From NCBI GenBank assembly GCA_016713905.1, contig JADJOE010000001.1:993001-1057000 (forward strand): a DNA stretch of 64,000 nucleotides, given 5' to 3'. This DNA comes from Candidatus Vicinibacter proximus (GTDB taxonomy: Bacteria > Bacteroidota > Bacteroidia > Chitinophagales > Saprospiraceae). A program made the translations under genes and the position numbers. Every line of letters starts with the position of its first letter. Positions within the stretch are counted from its first letter, which is position 1. Shown here one piece after another: positions 1 to 8,174 of this stretch. Under the pieces are notes generated by a model. The model had not been told where the DNA came from, searched no databases, and worked only from the letters and a program-made list of their open reading frames with translations.

Positions 1-230
1 AGTAGCGCTTCAACTGTGCCTGCTGGAAGCGCAGCAAAAGCATTATCTGTTGGCGCAAAAATTGTAAAAGGACCTTGACCTTGTAATGTAGGTACAAGAC
101 CCGCAGCTCCGACAGCTGCTTCCAAGGTGTTGTGGTCAGGAGACCCAACAATGATGTCCACAACGGATTGGTTATAAGCATTTAACCACGAAAAACCTGC
201 AATAAGTAGGAGTAACATTTTTGATTTCAT
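1..230 (-). CDS. Fasciclin (FAS1) domain protein, 3' part outside window
   Basis: The reading frame starts at the ATG complementary to 228-230 and runs off the left edge, so only about 76 N-terminal residues are seen. It begins with a short signal peptide (MKSKMLLLLIAGFSWLNA) and then shows the FAS1 pattern: SVVDIIVGSPDHNTLEAAV followed by GPFTIFAPTDNAFAALPAG. FAS1 domains mediate adhesion or matrix contacts at the cell surface, so an exported or surface role is expected. It is divergent from the sigma factor gene, and a 101-bp inverted repeat lies between them. The identification rests on the highly typical TIFAPTDNAF stretch. Confidence 0.9.
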   Translation of the reverse strand, partial: MKSKMLLLLIAGFSWLNAYNQSVVDIIVGSPDHNTLEAAVGAAGLVPTLQGQGPFTIFAPTDNAFAALPAGTVEAL

Positions 231-260
231 AAATTTTTATTTAAAGTTTGATATAGAGCA

Positions 261-361
261 TATATGCGGCCTGAACCAAAAGGGTTGCCTCTTGTTTAAC
301 TTTTTATTCAAAATGATTAAACAAAAAAAGGAGACAACCCTTTTTTCAAAAACCGCATATA
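261..361. repeat. Long imperfect inverted repeat between fasciclin gene and sigma factor gene
   Basis: Bases 261-269 (tatatgcgg) pair with 353-361, 278-287 (aaaagggttg) with 335-344, and 292-299 (ttgtttaa) with 317-324, so the whole 101 bp can fold into one nested hairpin. The two earliest possible starts of the sigma gene (TTG 292, ATG 313) lie inside it. It could be a miniature-element remnant, a bidirectional terminator or a leader structure controlling the sigma gene. Function is inference. Confidence 0.75.
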
Positions 362-921
362 TCTTGAGTAAAGCTTTACAGATTATCGAGGAGAATTTAA
401 TATTACGGGCCAAACAAGGTGATGACCGAGCTTATAAAGAATTGTATGATAAATACTGCAATTCCTTCTTTGCCATCTGCTTACGTTATAGTTCATCCAG
501 AGAGGAGGCAGAGGACATGCTGCAGGAAAGTATGATTAAAATTTTTAGAGAATTGCATAGTTTTGATAAAGACCGTGGTACATTTTATACCTGGGGTGCG
601 CGGATTGTAATCAACACCAATCTTGCTTCTCTCAGGAAGTCCAATATTAAATTTGATGCCATTGAAAGTGAAAATTTAGCTAATACTTTAAAAGATCAAT
701 ACAATGTATTGGCAGATTTAGAGGTAAAGGATGTAATTGCAGCTTTGCAGGAAATGCCGTCCGGATACAGGACAGTTTTTAATCTTTATTATTTTGAAGG
801 TTACAATCACCAGGAGATTGCAGAGCAGCTGGGCGTTTCGGAGAGTACTTCTAAAACACAGTTGATGAAATCTAAAGTTTATCTAAAAAAAACTTTAGAA
901 GATTTAGAATTAGCGAATTAG
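313..921 (+). CDS. ECF RNA polymerase sigma factor
   Basis: This is a sigma-70 family, extracytoplasmic-function type factor of about 200 residues. Region 2 is visible as RAKQGDDRAYKELYDKYC and EEAEDMLQESMIKIFREL. Region 4 is visible as EMPSGYRTVFNLYYFEGYNHQEIAEQ (split here only for description) followed by LGVSESTSKTQLMKSK, a typical helix-turn-helix. The start is uncertain: TTG 292, ATG 313 and TTG 364 are all in frame, and the first two lie within a strong inverted repeat that ends at 361, so 364 is attractive. The next gene begins three bases after the stop, so the two are co-transcribed. The downstream product has one membrane segment and may act as its regulator or target; no classical anti-sigma domain was recognised there. 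Confidence 0.92.
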   Translation: MIKQKKETTLFSKTAYILSKALQIIEENLILRAKQGDDRAYKELYDKYCNSFFAICLRYSSSREEAEDMLQESMIKIFRELHSFDKDRGTFYTWGARIVINTNLASLRKSNIKFDAIESENLANTLKDQYNVLADLEVKDVIAALQEMPSGYRTVFNLYYFEGYNHQEIAEQLGVSESTSKTQLMKSKVYLKKTLEDLELAN

Positions 922-924
922 AAA

Positions 925-2367
925 ATGAGTAATAAACTTAATTTAGATAGATTAAAGACCAATAAAATTCAAGAGTTTGAACCTCTAGATGATGTATTTT
1001 TCAAACCATCAGATAAAGTTTGGTTAAATGTGCATAAGGAGATCAGGAAGAAGAAAAGGCACCGAAAAGGCTTAATCTTATTTATGCTCACTGGCTCATT
1101 TGCCTTAAGTTTACTTTTTATCTGCCAACAGTTCCAGGCCATCCAAAAAACCGAATATATCCAACCTTCTGCAAATCATTTGGAAATAGGTAGAACGAAT
1201 CAGGAATCAAATTTTTCAAGGATTCATAAAAGTGAAACTTCTAACGGCAATAACGAAAAAGGTGCGCTAACCGAATCAACTGCGAAAAATAAAAAAGAAG
1301 AGCAAATAAGGAATTCAAATTATTCTGGAAATTCAAATAGTCATAAGAGTTTAGTAAATGATACCCAAGTAAAAAGTAAGGATGTGGCTACTAACAAATT
1401 AAGGGATTACTATTCCACCAAGAATCAAATTGCTCCAAGGGGACTCATGGACTCACTGATTGATTTGAAAAATCTGACTCCATATGTTATTGAAGGATCA
1501 GAACGCGATAATTGGCAATATGAGCCCTTAAAGCAATCGAATGATTTAAAATTCAGATTAAATTATGAAAGAAAGTCTATTGACAAATGTAATGTACCTA
1601 AAGTGAATTCATCAAGATCAAAATCTTTCATTAATTATATTGGCTTAGAATTAGCCTGTTTCCCTGTCAAATACCATAAGGATATTGAAGTCAGTTCATT
1701 GAGTGAAACTGTTTCCTCTTCTATATACGACAGAACATTTGGTGCTGGCATCCAATTCGAAAAATCAATTACCAGAAAATTTGCATTGGTTTTTAACCCT
1801 GGATACAGACAGGATCAACTTCTAACAAAATACGATTTGAACATACCTTATGATTACAATACGGAAGAAAAATTACCGACCATAAACATCAATCATTTCA
1901 CCCATTCTTTGCCAACGGATTTTGGAAACATCCGGACCAATATGACTGTATCCAGAGCAAAAAACAGTTCTGTTGGCCATAATGAATTGGTAAACATTGA
2001 ATTCCAAGCCAGGCAAATGGTATCCACATTGTCCTTGCCAGTTGGACTTAAGTATTATTTTAAAAAATTCAAAAGTGGTTTTTATACCACAATTTTTGCT
2101 GCAACAGAAATAGTTTTGAGTAGAAGAAGTGCAGTAGATAAATTTTTGTCGCATCACAGTCTGGTTCATGGAGATCATGTTGAAATTAACCCAGAATTCT
2201 CCTCTTATAAATATAGATTCAATCCGGGCATGTCTCTGCAATATAAATATCAAATCACTAATTCATGGTCGACAGAAATTGGCGTTGGTTATGCCAGAAA
2301 TCTGAGTAACCTCGGCAGAAATCAAATGTTGAATTTAGGCATATCGATAGGGAAATCTTTGAGATAA
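925..2367 (+). CDS. Membrane-anchored protein with C-terminal outer-membrane beta-barrel-like region
   Basis: A 480-residue protein directly behind the sigma factor gene (3-base gap). Residues 1-45 are charged and probably cytoplasmic, and residues ~48-68 form one hydrophobic segment (GLILFMLTGSFALSLLFICQ). A low-complexity Asn/Ser/Lys-rich linker follows to about 160. The last ~240 residues alternate polar and aromatic residues in short strands (for example FGAGIQFEKSITRKFALVFNPGY split by turns, ending in LGISIGKSLR), as in PorT-like outer membrane barrels. Sigma factor plus inner-membrane-anchored barrel-like protein is a recurring pairing in Saprospiria-type genomes as I recall it. An anti-sigma-like role for the N-terminal part is inference. 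No enzyme motif was recognised. Confidence 0.75.
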   Translation: MSNKLNLDRLKTNKIQEFEPLDDVFFKPSDKVWLNVHKEIRKKKRHRKGLILFMLTGSFALSLLFICQQFQAIQKTEYIQPSANHLEIGRTNQESNFSRIHKSETSNGNNEKGALTESTAKNKKEEQIRNSNYSGNSNSHKSLVNDTQVKSKDVATNKLRDYYSTKNQIAPRGLMDSLIDLKNLTPYVIEGSERDNWQYEPLKQSNDLKFRLNYERKSIDKCNVPKVNSSRSKSFINYIGLELACFPVKYHKDIEVSSLSETVSSSIYDRTFGAGIQFEKSITRKFALVFNPGYRQDQLLTKYDLNIPYDYNTEEKLPTININHFTHSLPTDFGNIRTNMTVSRAKNSSVGHNELVNIEFQARQMVSTLSLPVGLKYYFKKFKSGFYTTIFAATEIVLSRRSAVDKFLSHHSLVHGDHVEINPEFSSYKYRFNPGMSLQYKYQITNSWSTEIGVGYARNLSNLGRNQMLNLGISIGKSLR

Positions 2368-2502
2368 ACTGATTCGTAATTTCAGGCAGTTCAGGATTTC
2401 AAGCAAGTAGCAGTTGCGTTAAAGACATATAATTTTGGAAAAGTGCTATTAGCCTTACTTCTTAAGTATATTTTTTTAAGACAAGTTATCTTTTAAAACG
2501 CA

Positions 2503-3017
2503 TTAATCATTCAGTTTTAGTTTCATCATGATGTCCGTCTGCAAGTCATTTCCCAATTGAAAGAGGTGTTTGTCAAACGCAACAAAACCGTTTTTCTTAT
2601 AAAAATTTATAACTCTGGGATTTTCTTCCCAAACGCCCAACCAAACATAGTCCTTATTTTTTTCTCTGGCAATTTGTATGGCTTTGTTGTAGAGTAATTG
2701 TCCAACGTTCTTGCCATGAAATTCTTTTAAAACGTAGATGCGTTCTATTTCAAGCCCATTGTCGTCCCGTATTTCTGTCTGCGATTCTCCGAAATTTAGT
2801 TTTAAATAGCCTATAACTTTATCATCTAGTTTGCGAAGTAAAATTCAGCTTTTTTATCGTTCAGTTCAATGCTGAGGTTCGCACTGGAAAATACTTCATC
2901 TAAGTATTTATTCATATTTTCTTCCGTATTCCCGGAGGAAAATGTTTCGCAAAAAGTTTGCCGACTGATTTTTTCTAATTGGACTATTTCTTCCAGGCTT
3001 ACTTTTTGTATGTCCAC
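2503..3017 (-). pseudogene. GNAT family N-acetyltransferase, frameshifted
   Basis: The frame opens at 3017 (MDIQKVSLEEIVQLEKISRQ...) and stops after FYFAN near 2826. The next frame continues without a break as LDDKVIGYLKLNFGE, IERIYVLKEFHGKNVGQLLY, KDYVWLGVWEENPRVINFYK and KNGFVAFDKH, ending at the stop 2503-2505. Joined, this is a normal ~171-residue GNAT with the acetyl-CoA loop (EFHGKNVGQLL) and the beta-bulge W-E-x-N motif. One missing A near 2836 (AAAA read as AAA) explains the break. It could be a sequencing error or a true loss. Substrate cannot be told. Confidence 0.85.
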
Positions 3018-3080
3018 AACTTAATTTTTAATTGCACAAATCACAGCAAGATAAAAACTGTAATTTAACCAATGTTTGGT

Positions 3081-3560
3081 TCAATCAATGGGTTCCCATA
3101 ATTGAATTTTATTTCCTTCGGTATCCAGGATATGGATGAATTTACCGTAATCGTAAGTTTCCATATTATCCACAATGGTTACCCCTTCTTTTTTTAATTC
3201 TGCCACAAGTGCTTCCAGGTTTTCAACCCTGTAATTTATCATAAAATCTTTAGAAGAGGGTTCAAAGTATTTTGTGGTTTCAGAAAAAGGTGTCCATTGG
3301 GTTTGTGCCTTTTTAGTGCTGTCTTCAGATTCATACCATTCAAAGGTAGCACCATAGGGATTGGTGGTTAAGCCAAGGTGTTTTTGATACCATTCTGTCA
3401 CTTTTTTTGGATCTTTGCATTTAAAAAAAATGCCTCCGATGCCAGTTACCTTTTTCATATTTGATGCGTTTTTATTTTGATGTACAATTAATGACTTACA
3501 AACAAAACCAAAGCCAAATGAGGCTACGGTTAACAGGAGGATAAATGTAAAAGTTTTCAT
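3081..3560 (-). CDS. VOC family protein (glyoxalase/bleomycin-resistance fold)
   Basis: A 159-residue frame. The C-terminal 125 residues are a complete VOC domain: GIGGIFFKCKDPKKVTEWYQ, HLGL, FMINYRVENLEALVAELKKEG and FIHILDTEGNKIQLWEP, the last being the usual closing motif with the metal-binding Glu. An alternative ATG at 3458 (MKKVTGIGGIF) would give the usual cytoplasmic form. The longer form adds a hydrophobic N-terminus (FILLLTVASFGFGFVC) that could be a signal or membrane anchor. Both starts are plausible; the upstream one is given because the hydrophobic stretch looks like real coding sequence. Substrate is unknown. Confidence 0.85.
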   Translation of the reverse strand: MKTFTFILLLTVASFGFGFVCKSLIVHQNKNASNMKKVTGIGGIFFKCKDPKKVTEWYQKHLGLTTNPYGATFEWYESEDSTKKAQTQWTPFSETTKYFEPSSKDFMINYRVENLEALVAELKKEGVTIVDNMETYDYGKFIHILDTEGNKIQLWEPID

Positions 3561-3862
3561 TGATTTTGTAAAGCTATCATTTTTAAATAAACTTATTTTA
3601 AGAATTAGTTTGGTTAGAATTCATGTATTTAATTCACCTGAATTTTATAGTTCGGATTGCTTACAATAATAAAACTCATAGGGTCCTATTCCCGGAATTT
3701 AATCTGGAGTAGTGATCGTTTAGTTTTGTTTGATGATTAGTAAAATGGATTTACAAATGCATCAAACTGATGGATAGAATCTCGCCTACTTCAATTAATT
3801 TCATGCACAGGTACGAATTAAGCTTTCGTCTTTAACTTTATTGTTTTTGCTTATCTTGATTA
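3561..3862. other. Intergenic stretch, nothing recognised
   Basis: About 300 bases between two minus-strand genes. It is AT-rich with stops in all frames, and no convincing hairpin, repeat or small gene was seen. It probably contains the promoter of the VOC gene's downstream neighbour or terminator remnants, but nothing specific can be supported. Confidence 0.4.
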
Positions 3863-5263
3863 CTATTCAATGACTATTTTCTTATTGGTTAAATTTCTAT
3901 GCTCATCCAAGATCTGTAAAAAGTAAATGCCATTAATCAATTCACCTCTTTTTAGGATAAATTCTTTCCCATTAAAGTTATGACTTCTTATTTCCTTGCC
4001 AAACAAGTCAATTATTTTTATTGTGGTGTTTTTTTGTTCTTCACTAAAGGATAAGGTAGTTTCTGATGTAAGCGGATTAGGATATACAAGGGGCTGATAA
4101 ACCGTATGCTCATTCAATCCTGTCGTGTTGGGAATGGATTGATTTTGAAACCATGCCATACCACCCGGACCACCAAAACTTGCAGTGAGAATATCCTGAT
4201 CTCCATCACTGTCTATATCCTCCACTCTTACAAAAACTGGATAATTGATAGCCGTGGTAACCACTTGGTATTTGCTGGAATCAAATACATTACCACCCTG
4301 GTTCCAGAAGCATCTGACCGCACCCTTATTGTTGCCACGGACATACATGGATGCAACAAGATCTTTTTGACCATCACTGTTAATATCAGCAGCAAAAATG
4401 CTGGTGACTACATAGTTTGTATCCACCACCAGCAAATTATGGATGGTGAAGGTTCCTTTTCCATTGGACTTATACCACTTCATGATGTTGTCAGAATTGG
4501 GAAAATAGGTACTTGAAGGATAAAGTATATCTACGTTATTGTCAGCGTCAAGATCACACAGACTCATGTAATAATAGCCAAATTTAAGCAGTGAGTCAAT
4601 TGTTTTAGGTGCATTAAATCCGCCATTTGTGTTGTTTTGATAAAAAACTATTTTATTGTTGTTTGTATATTGAGCGATGTCTTCAAAAGAGTCGCCATCA
4701 AAGTCATGACTTATGGTTGAATAACCGAACAGGCTAAGCTTCGTACCGACGCTGTCGAAAACGCCTTTGGTATTATTAAAAATTCTTCCGGAGGCAACTA
4801 TTTCAGGGTAGTCATCATTGTTGACATCAACGGTATTGATGCCAAAAAATTCTCCTCCTATATGGCTTGCAACAGTTCTTGTAAAATTTTGAGAGCCATC
4901 GTTTATAAACGCAAGGGCATTTTGTCCATAATAATTGTCAGCAGCAAAATCAAGGTGTCCGTCATTATTAAAATCTGCCAAAGCGATGGATTCAGAATAA
5001 TAAAGGTTGTTTCTTCCGGCGTTCCATATTTGCTTTGCTGGTGAAAAATATCCATTGCCCATATTTTGATACCAGACTATACTGGTATCTGAAGAGCGGT
5101 TAACCATAAGTATATCTTTCTTACCGTCTCTATCCAGGTCCACAATCTGTGTGTTGGCTGAAGCTTGTCTGGACAAAGTAAAATGTTTAAAAGAGACTTG
5201 TGCTTCTACATGATAATCCAGCGCATAAAATACGAAAACAATAAGTGCGTAAAAAATTTTCAT
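3863..5263 (-). CDS. Secreted FG-GAP/VCBS repeat protein with T9SS type A sorting domain
   Basis: A 466-residue protein with a signal peptide (MKIFYALIVFVFYALDYHVEAQ). It has about seven FG-GAP/VCBS-type repeats with calcium-loop patterns such as DLDRDGKKDILMVN, DFNNDGHLDFAADN, DLDADNNVDILYPS, DINSDGQKDLVASM and DIDSDGDQDILTAS, which build a beta-propeller. The last ~80 residues (from VYPNPLTSETTLSF to NKKIVIE) are a type A sorting domain of the type IX secretion system, so the product should be secreted and attached to the cell surface. It is monocistronic. No catalytic motif is visible; the role is probably binding or adhesion. Confidence 0.92.
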   Translation of the reverse strand: MKIFYALIVFVFYALDYHVEAQVSFKHFTLSRQASANTQIVDLDRDGKKDILMVNRSSDTSIVWYQNMGNGYFSPAKQIWNAGRNNLYYSESIALADFNNDGHLDFAADNYYGQNALAFINDGSQNFTRTVASHIGGEFFGINTVDVNNDDYPEIVASGRIFNNTKGVFDSVGTKLSLFGYSTISHDFDGDSFEDIAQYTNNNKIVFYQNNTNGGFNAPKTIDSLLKFGYYYMSLCDLDADNNVDILYPSSTYFPNSDNIMKWYKSNGKGTFTIHNLLVVDTNYVVTSIFAADINSDGQKDLVASMYVRGNNKGAVRCFWNQGGNVFDSSKYQVVTTAINYPVFVRVEDIDSDGDQDILTASFGGPGGMAWFQNQSIPNTTGLNEHTVYQPLVYPNPLTSETTLSFSEEQKNTTIKIIDLFGKEIRSHNFNGKEFILKRGELINGIYFLQILDEHRNLTNKKIVIE

Positions 5264-5651
5264 TTTTTTATCTTTTTATCAATTCAAAATGTTTCTAAGC
5301 AATAAACTTAAAGTGAGCTCTTTTTACCTGTAGATTCTCACCGCCGTCAAAAATAAAACATTTTTTTAAATCCAAGACCAATTGGTAAAAATAGTTGTAT
5401 CAAAGAATGGTTGCAATTTGATCTTTTTAATCAGTCTATTTTAGGCTAACTGGTGTTTTTTTTACGACACGATTCATTACTTAGGCCCCTTTACCTTTTA
5501 ATATTAAAATTTCATATATGTTTTAGGATGGAATATAATATTGATGTAAAAGGCTTGAGATTTCGGTCTCATTGGTAAAATAAATAAATATTGGAATGGT
5601 TTACATGGGAAAGTGGTCTACTCGATTGTGTACTGCCTTGTGTAGTATATC
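5264..5651. other. Intergenic stretch upstream of the FG-GAP gene
   Basis: About 390 AT-rich bases between the start of the FG-GAP gene and the end of a truncated dioxygenase frame. Short plus-strand frames here show no coding character. No clear promoter, hairpin or repeat could be supported. Confidence 0.35.
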
Positions 5652-6011
5652 TCAAACTCTAACCACACCTATCCTTGCAATTGCTGATAATTTATTGTCA
5701 ATCGTCAACTGTGGCGCAAGTAATAATCCGTTATGTTTTCCACCTGCCATAGCAAAGACGGCATCATTGGCAAAGTCAATTGGGCACTTCCCCATTTTAG
5801 AGTAGGGTTCTTTGGTTGTAAATAGATTGTCGCAATAGTTCTTTTCAAAATAAAGCTGAGAATTGATCCATTCTTTGTTGTTTACGAAAACCTTGAAATG
5901 GATATGTGGAATTCGTCCGATATACCAGCAAGGAATAATGGTGTTAAAATTTACCCAACCGTTTTCATCCGTTCTTTGTAAGCCACGCAGATAGGTGATT
6001 GTGTCTTTTAC
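5652..6011 (-). pseudogene. Truncated intradiol ring-cleavage dioxygenase (C-terminal fragment)
   Basis: Reading the minus strand from 6011 to the stop at 5652-5654 gives an uninterrupted ~119-residue frame that lacks its own start. It shows the typical C-terminal core of protocatechuate/catechol intradiol dioxygenases: YLRGLQRTDENGWVNFNTI, then CWYIGRIPHIHFKV, then a lid and LSAIARIGVVRV. The second iron-binding Tyr, the Arg and the HIH iron ligands are kept. The N-terminal half with the first Tyr ligand is missing. The fragment abuts the serine hydrolase gene exactly: its first codon overlaps the hydrolase stop by two bases. This points to a recombination junction, and it is very unlikely to be active. 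Confidence 0.8.
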
Positions 6012-7192
6012 TTTTTATAGTTGTAGGGAAAATATGTTTCCCATTTCCAAGGAGTAAATGTGTCGCCAATTAGTTTTTCCAAAAGTTCTTTGAAGATCAA
6101 TTCTCCATTTGCACTATTTGTCATTATAATAATTGAAATTCCTTTGTCAATAAAATTGATGTTGTAATTTCTCCAGGCGTCATCGTGTCCTTCTTTGAAG
6201 AATGCTCTACCATATTTACATTTTAGAAGTCCCCAGCCAAGTCCATAAGATAAGTCTATGGCTTTGTTTTCCGTTGTAGTTTCTTCTGTGATTGTCGGAA
6301 ATTGGACCTTTGAATGTATTTTAATTTGAGATGACAACATTTCGTTATACATTTTTTTGTCTAACCCTTTTTGTTGCATTACAAACTCAATAAATTTTGA
6401 ATAGTCAGTAATTGTTGTTACCAATGAACCGCTTGCAACAGGAATTTTTCGTTTTTTCTTTGGGTTTAGCGTTCCATCTTGCAAATGTCCAATTGCAAAA
6501 TTGTCATCGAATTCTTTGTACCAAATGTAACCAGATCTCTTCATTCCAATGGGAGCAAAAACTTTTTCAATGGCTAAATCTTCAACTGTTTTATGAGTAA
6601 TTTCTTCTTCAACTAATTGTAAAAGTTTTAAACCTTCTCCTGAATAAGCATATTTTGTACCAGGTTTAAAATAAATTTTCATAATTCCAAGTGTATCTTC
6701 CACTCCTGTTGTAGGATGTAACCATCTTACATTTGGAAGCCCGGTTGTATGGCTTAAACACATTCTCGCTGTAATTAATTTCCATCTATCATCTGATTTT
6801 AGGTCTGAAAAGTATTCATATTCAGAAATTGGTTTACTTAAATATTTATAAAGAGGCTTATCCAACTCAATTGTTTTTTCTTGAACAAGTTTCAATGTTA
6901 AAAAAGCAAATACGGCTTTACTAAATGAAGCACCATACATTACACTATTTGTATCCAATAGTTCTGCATTGGTCTTATTTTTATAACCATAGGATTTTAA
7001 ATAAACAGTTTTCTTGTTATTGAGAATTGCCAAATCCAAACCTTGAACATTTGCCGTGTCCATAAGATGTTTGACTATTTTGTCAACTTCTGAAAAAGAA
7101 ATTTTGCTTCCATCAAGTCTTGTAATTTTTTTACTTTGTCCATATGTAAAATAGGATATAAGTAGTAATCCGAATAAGGATTTTAATTTCAT
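6008..7192 (-). CDS. Secreted serine hydrolase, beta-lactamase/penicillin-binding (class C-like) family
   Basis: A 394-residue protein with signal peptide MKLKSLFGLLLISYFTYGQ. The active-site SxxK motif is in MYGASFSKAVFAF (Ser-Phe-Ser-Lys, about residue 92-95), and the second motif is YSGEG in place of YxN. A late GHDDAWRNY segment corresponds to the HxG/KTG region. The overall pattern fits the AmpC-like 'serine hydrolase' family, which contains esterases, peptidases and true beta-lactamases, so resistance should not be inferred. The gene sits in the cassette-like region and its stop is fused to a broken dioxygenase. Upstream lies a palindrome-rich spacer. Confidence 0.9.
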   Translation of the reverse strand: MKLKSLFGLLLISYFTYGQSKKITRLDGSKISFSEVDKIVKHLMDTANVQGLDLAILNNKKTVYLKSYGYKNKTNAELLDTNSVMYGASFSKAVFAFLTLKLVQEKTIELDKPLYKYLSKPISEYEYFSDLKSDDRWKLITARMCLSHTTGLPNVRWLHPTTGVEDTLGIMKIYFKPGTKYAYSGEGLKLLQLVEEEITHKTVEDLAIEKVFAPIGMKRSGYIWYKEFDDNFAIGHLQDGTLNPKKKRKIPVASGSLVTTITDYSKFIEFVMQQKGLDKKMYNEMLSSQIKIHSKVQFPTITEETTTENKAIDLSYGLGWGLLKCKYGRAFFKEGHDDAWRNYNINFIDKGISIIIMTNSANGELIFKELLEKLIGDTFTPWKWETYFPYNYKK

Positions 7193-7204
7193 AATATTGT
7201 TAGT

Positions 7205-7372
7205 TTAATATTTTGGCGGTGTCGTTTTTTGGCAGAATGTCTTAGGTCCGCAGGCTTTGCGTTCGTGCGGGCTTCGGAGCGCAAAACTGTCAACCTGCAC
7301 TGAACTTGAATAGAAGCACAAAGCTCCAAGTTTGCACGTCACCACACCTGACGCAAAACATGTGTTAGCGGT
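7205..7372. other. Palindrome-rich spacer between cassette-like genes (possible attC-like site)
   Basis: Right of the serine hydrolase gene lies a GC-richer spacer with inverted segments: gcagg (7250-7254) with cctgc (7304-7308), tttgcg with cgcaaa just inside, and aacttg with caagtt further right. It ends with gttagcg at 7364-7370, the mirror of cgctaac at 8032-8038, so the GNAT gene between them is flanked by inverted GTTAGCG/CGCTAAC cores. The fit to an attC site is weaker than for the two spacers further right. Confidence 0.4.
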
Positions 7373-7376
7373 AGTT

Positions 7377-8006
7377 TTAGTCATTTGCTACTTTCAGTTG
7401 ACCTTTTACTTGTTTACGAACCATTCCCCAATTTTGTAAATCCCCTTTGGGCAATTTCTTATTTGATATAATTTCAAATCCAAATTTCTTATAGATGGCT
7501 ACATTATCAATATTTTGTGTTTCCAAGTAACACGTTAAATTTTGTCTATCAATTATCTCAAGAGCATGGTTCAAGAGTTTCTTTCCAATGCCTTTTCCCT
7601 GCTTGACGGGCAAAACACCCATTACCATAATATAGTAGTGATCAAAATTAGCAGAAGCAAAATGTTCCTTGTCAACATGGTCCATTAGCTCAGAAAAGTT
7701 AAAGAAAGTTTTCATGCCTAACTTTAAAGGAAGAGCAAGCATTCCAGCTTTAGCCATTTTCATAAACGTCACTTTAACTTCTGCAGGCGGCAACATAAAT
7801 AGAACGCCACTATTATCTTCAGTCGCATAGCACTCTCCGTGCGAACATGCATAAATGAATGAGCGTCCCTGAATCCATTCCATTTTTCGTTTGTTATTGA
7901 TTTGGTTTCCCAAAACAAAATTAAACATTGGGTCTTCGGCAAAAGATTGCCCAAGTAACTCTGAAACCCATTTTAAGTCACTTTTATCTATTCTTTTTAT
8001 TTCCAT
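7377..8006 (-). CDS. GNAT family N-acetyltransferase
   Basis: A 209-residue cytoplasmic acetyltransferase. It begins MEIKRIDKSDLKWVSELLGQ and contains the GNAT core strand YYIMVMGVLPVKQGKGIGKK, where QGKGIGKK is the acetyl-CoA pyrophosphate loop (Q/RxxGxG/A). LNHALEIIDRQNLTCYLETQ and NVAIYKKFGFEI complete the fold. The middle insertion (FMLPPAEVKVTFMKMAKAGM) is typical of the subgroup that acts on small molecules. The gene lies between inverted GTTAGCG and CGCTAAC cores, as one member of the cassette-like row. The substrate is unknown. Confidence 0.9.
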   Translation of the reverse strand: MEIKRIDKSDLKWVSELLGQSFAEDPMFNFVLGNQINNKRKMEWIQGRSFIYACSHGECYATEDNSGVLFMLPPAEVKVTFMKMAKAGMLALPLKLGMKTFFNFSELMDHVDKEHFASANFDHYYIMVMGVLPVKQGKGIGKKLLNHALEIIDRQNLTCYLETQNIDNVAIYKKFGFEIISNKKLPKGDLQNWGMVRKQVKGQLKVAND

Positions 8007-8031
8007 GAAAATTCATTTTGTGTTAAATTAC

Positions 8032-8170
8032 CGCTAACGGATTTGGTTTAGACGCTGCACCGCCAAACATTAGCAACCAAAACTAAAAAATTAATTTGTT
8101 ATTTCCGGAAAAAGAAAAAAAGAGAATGATAAAAGTTGCTTGGCGGAATAGAGTCTATGCCATGTTGGGC
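8032..8170 (-). other. Nested palindrome with attC-like architecture
   Basis: Four pairs of arms are nested about one centre: cgctaac (8032-8038) with gttgggc (8164-8170), tagac (8049-8053) with gtcta (8153-8157), ccgccaa (8060-8066) with ttggcgg (8140-8146), and gcaac (8073-8077) with gttgc (8135-8139). Read along the genes (minus strand) it starts with GCCCAAC, a perfect RYYYAAC core, and ends with GTTAGCG, close to GTTRRRY. Spacers between the arms are short and unpaired and the loop is AT-rich. This is the layout of an integron attC recombination site. It lies just after the stop of the 8175-8795 gene, where an attC would be. Confidence 0.6.
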
Positions 8171-8174
8171 GCAG

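Noticed and set aside
4106..4516. 136-codon plus-strand frame inside the FG-GAP gene
   Set aside because: Antisense to a clear secreted protein gene, with no signal or domain.
5596..5805. 69-codon plus-strand frame
   Set aside because: It is antisense to the dioxygenase fragment, whose frame is family-matching.
6008..7192. Serine hydrolase as an antibiotic-resistance beta-lactamase
   Set aside because: The YxN motif is YSG and the family is mostly esterases and peptidases. Nothing in the sequence proves lactam hydrolysis.
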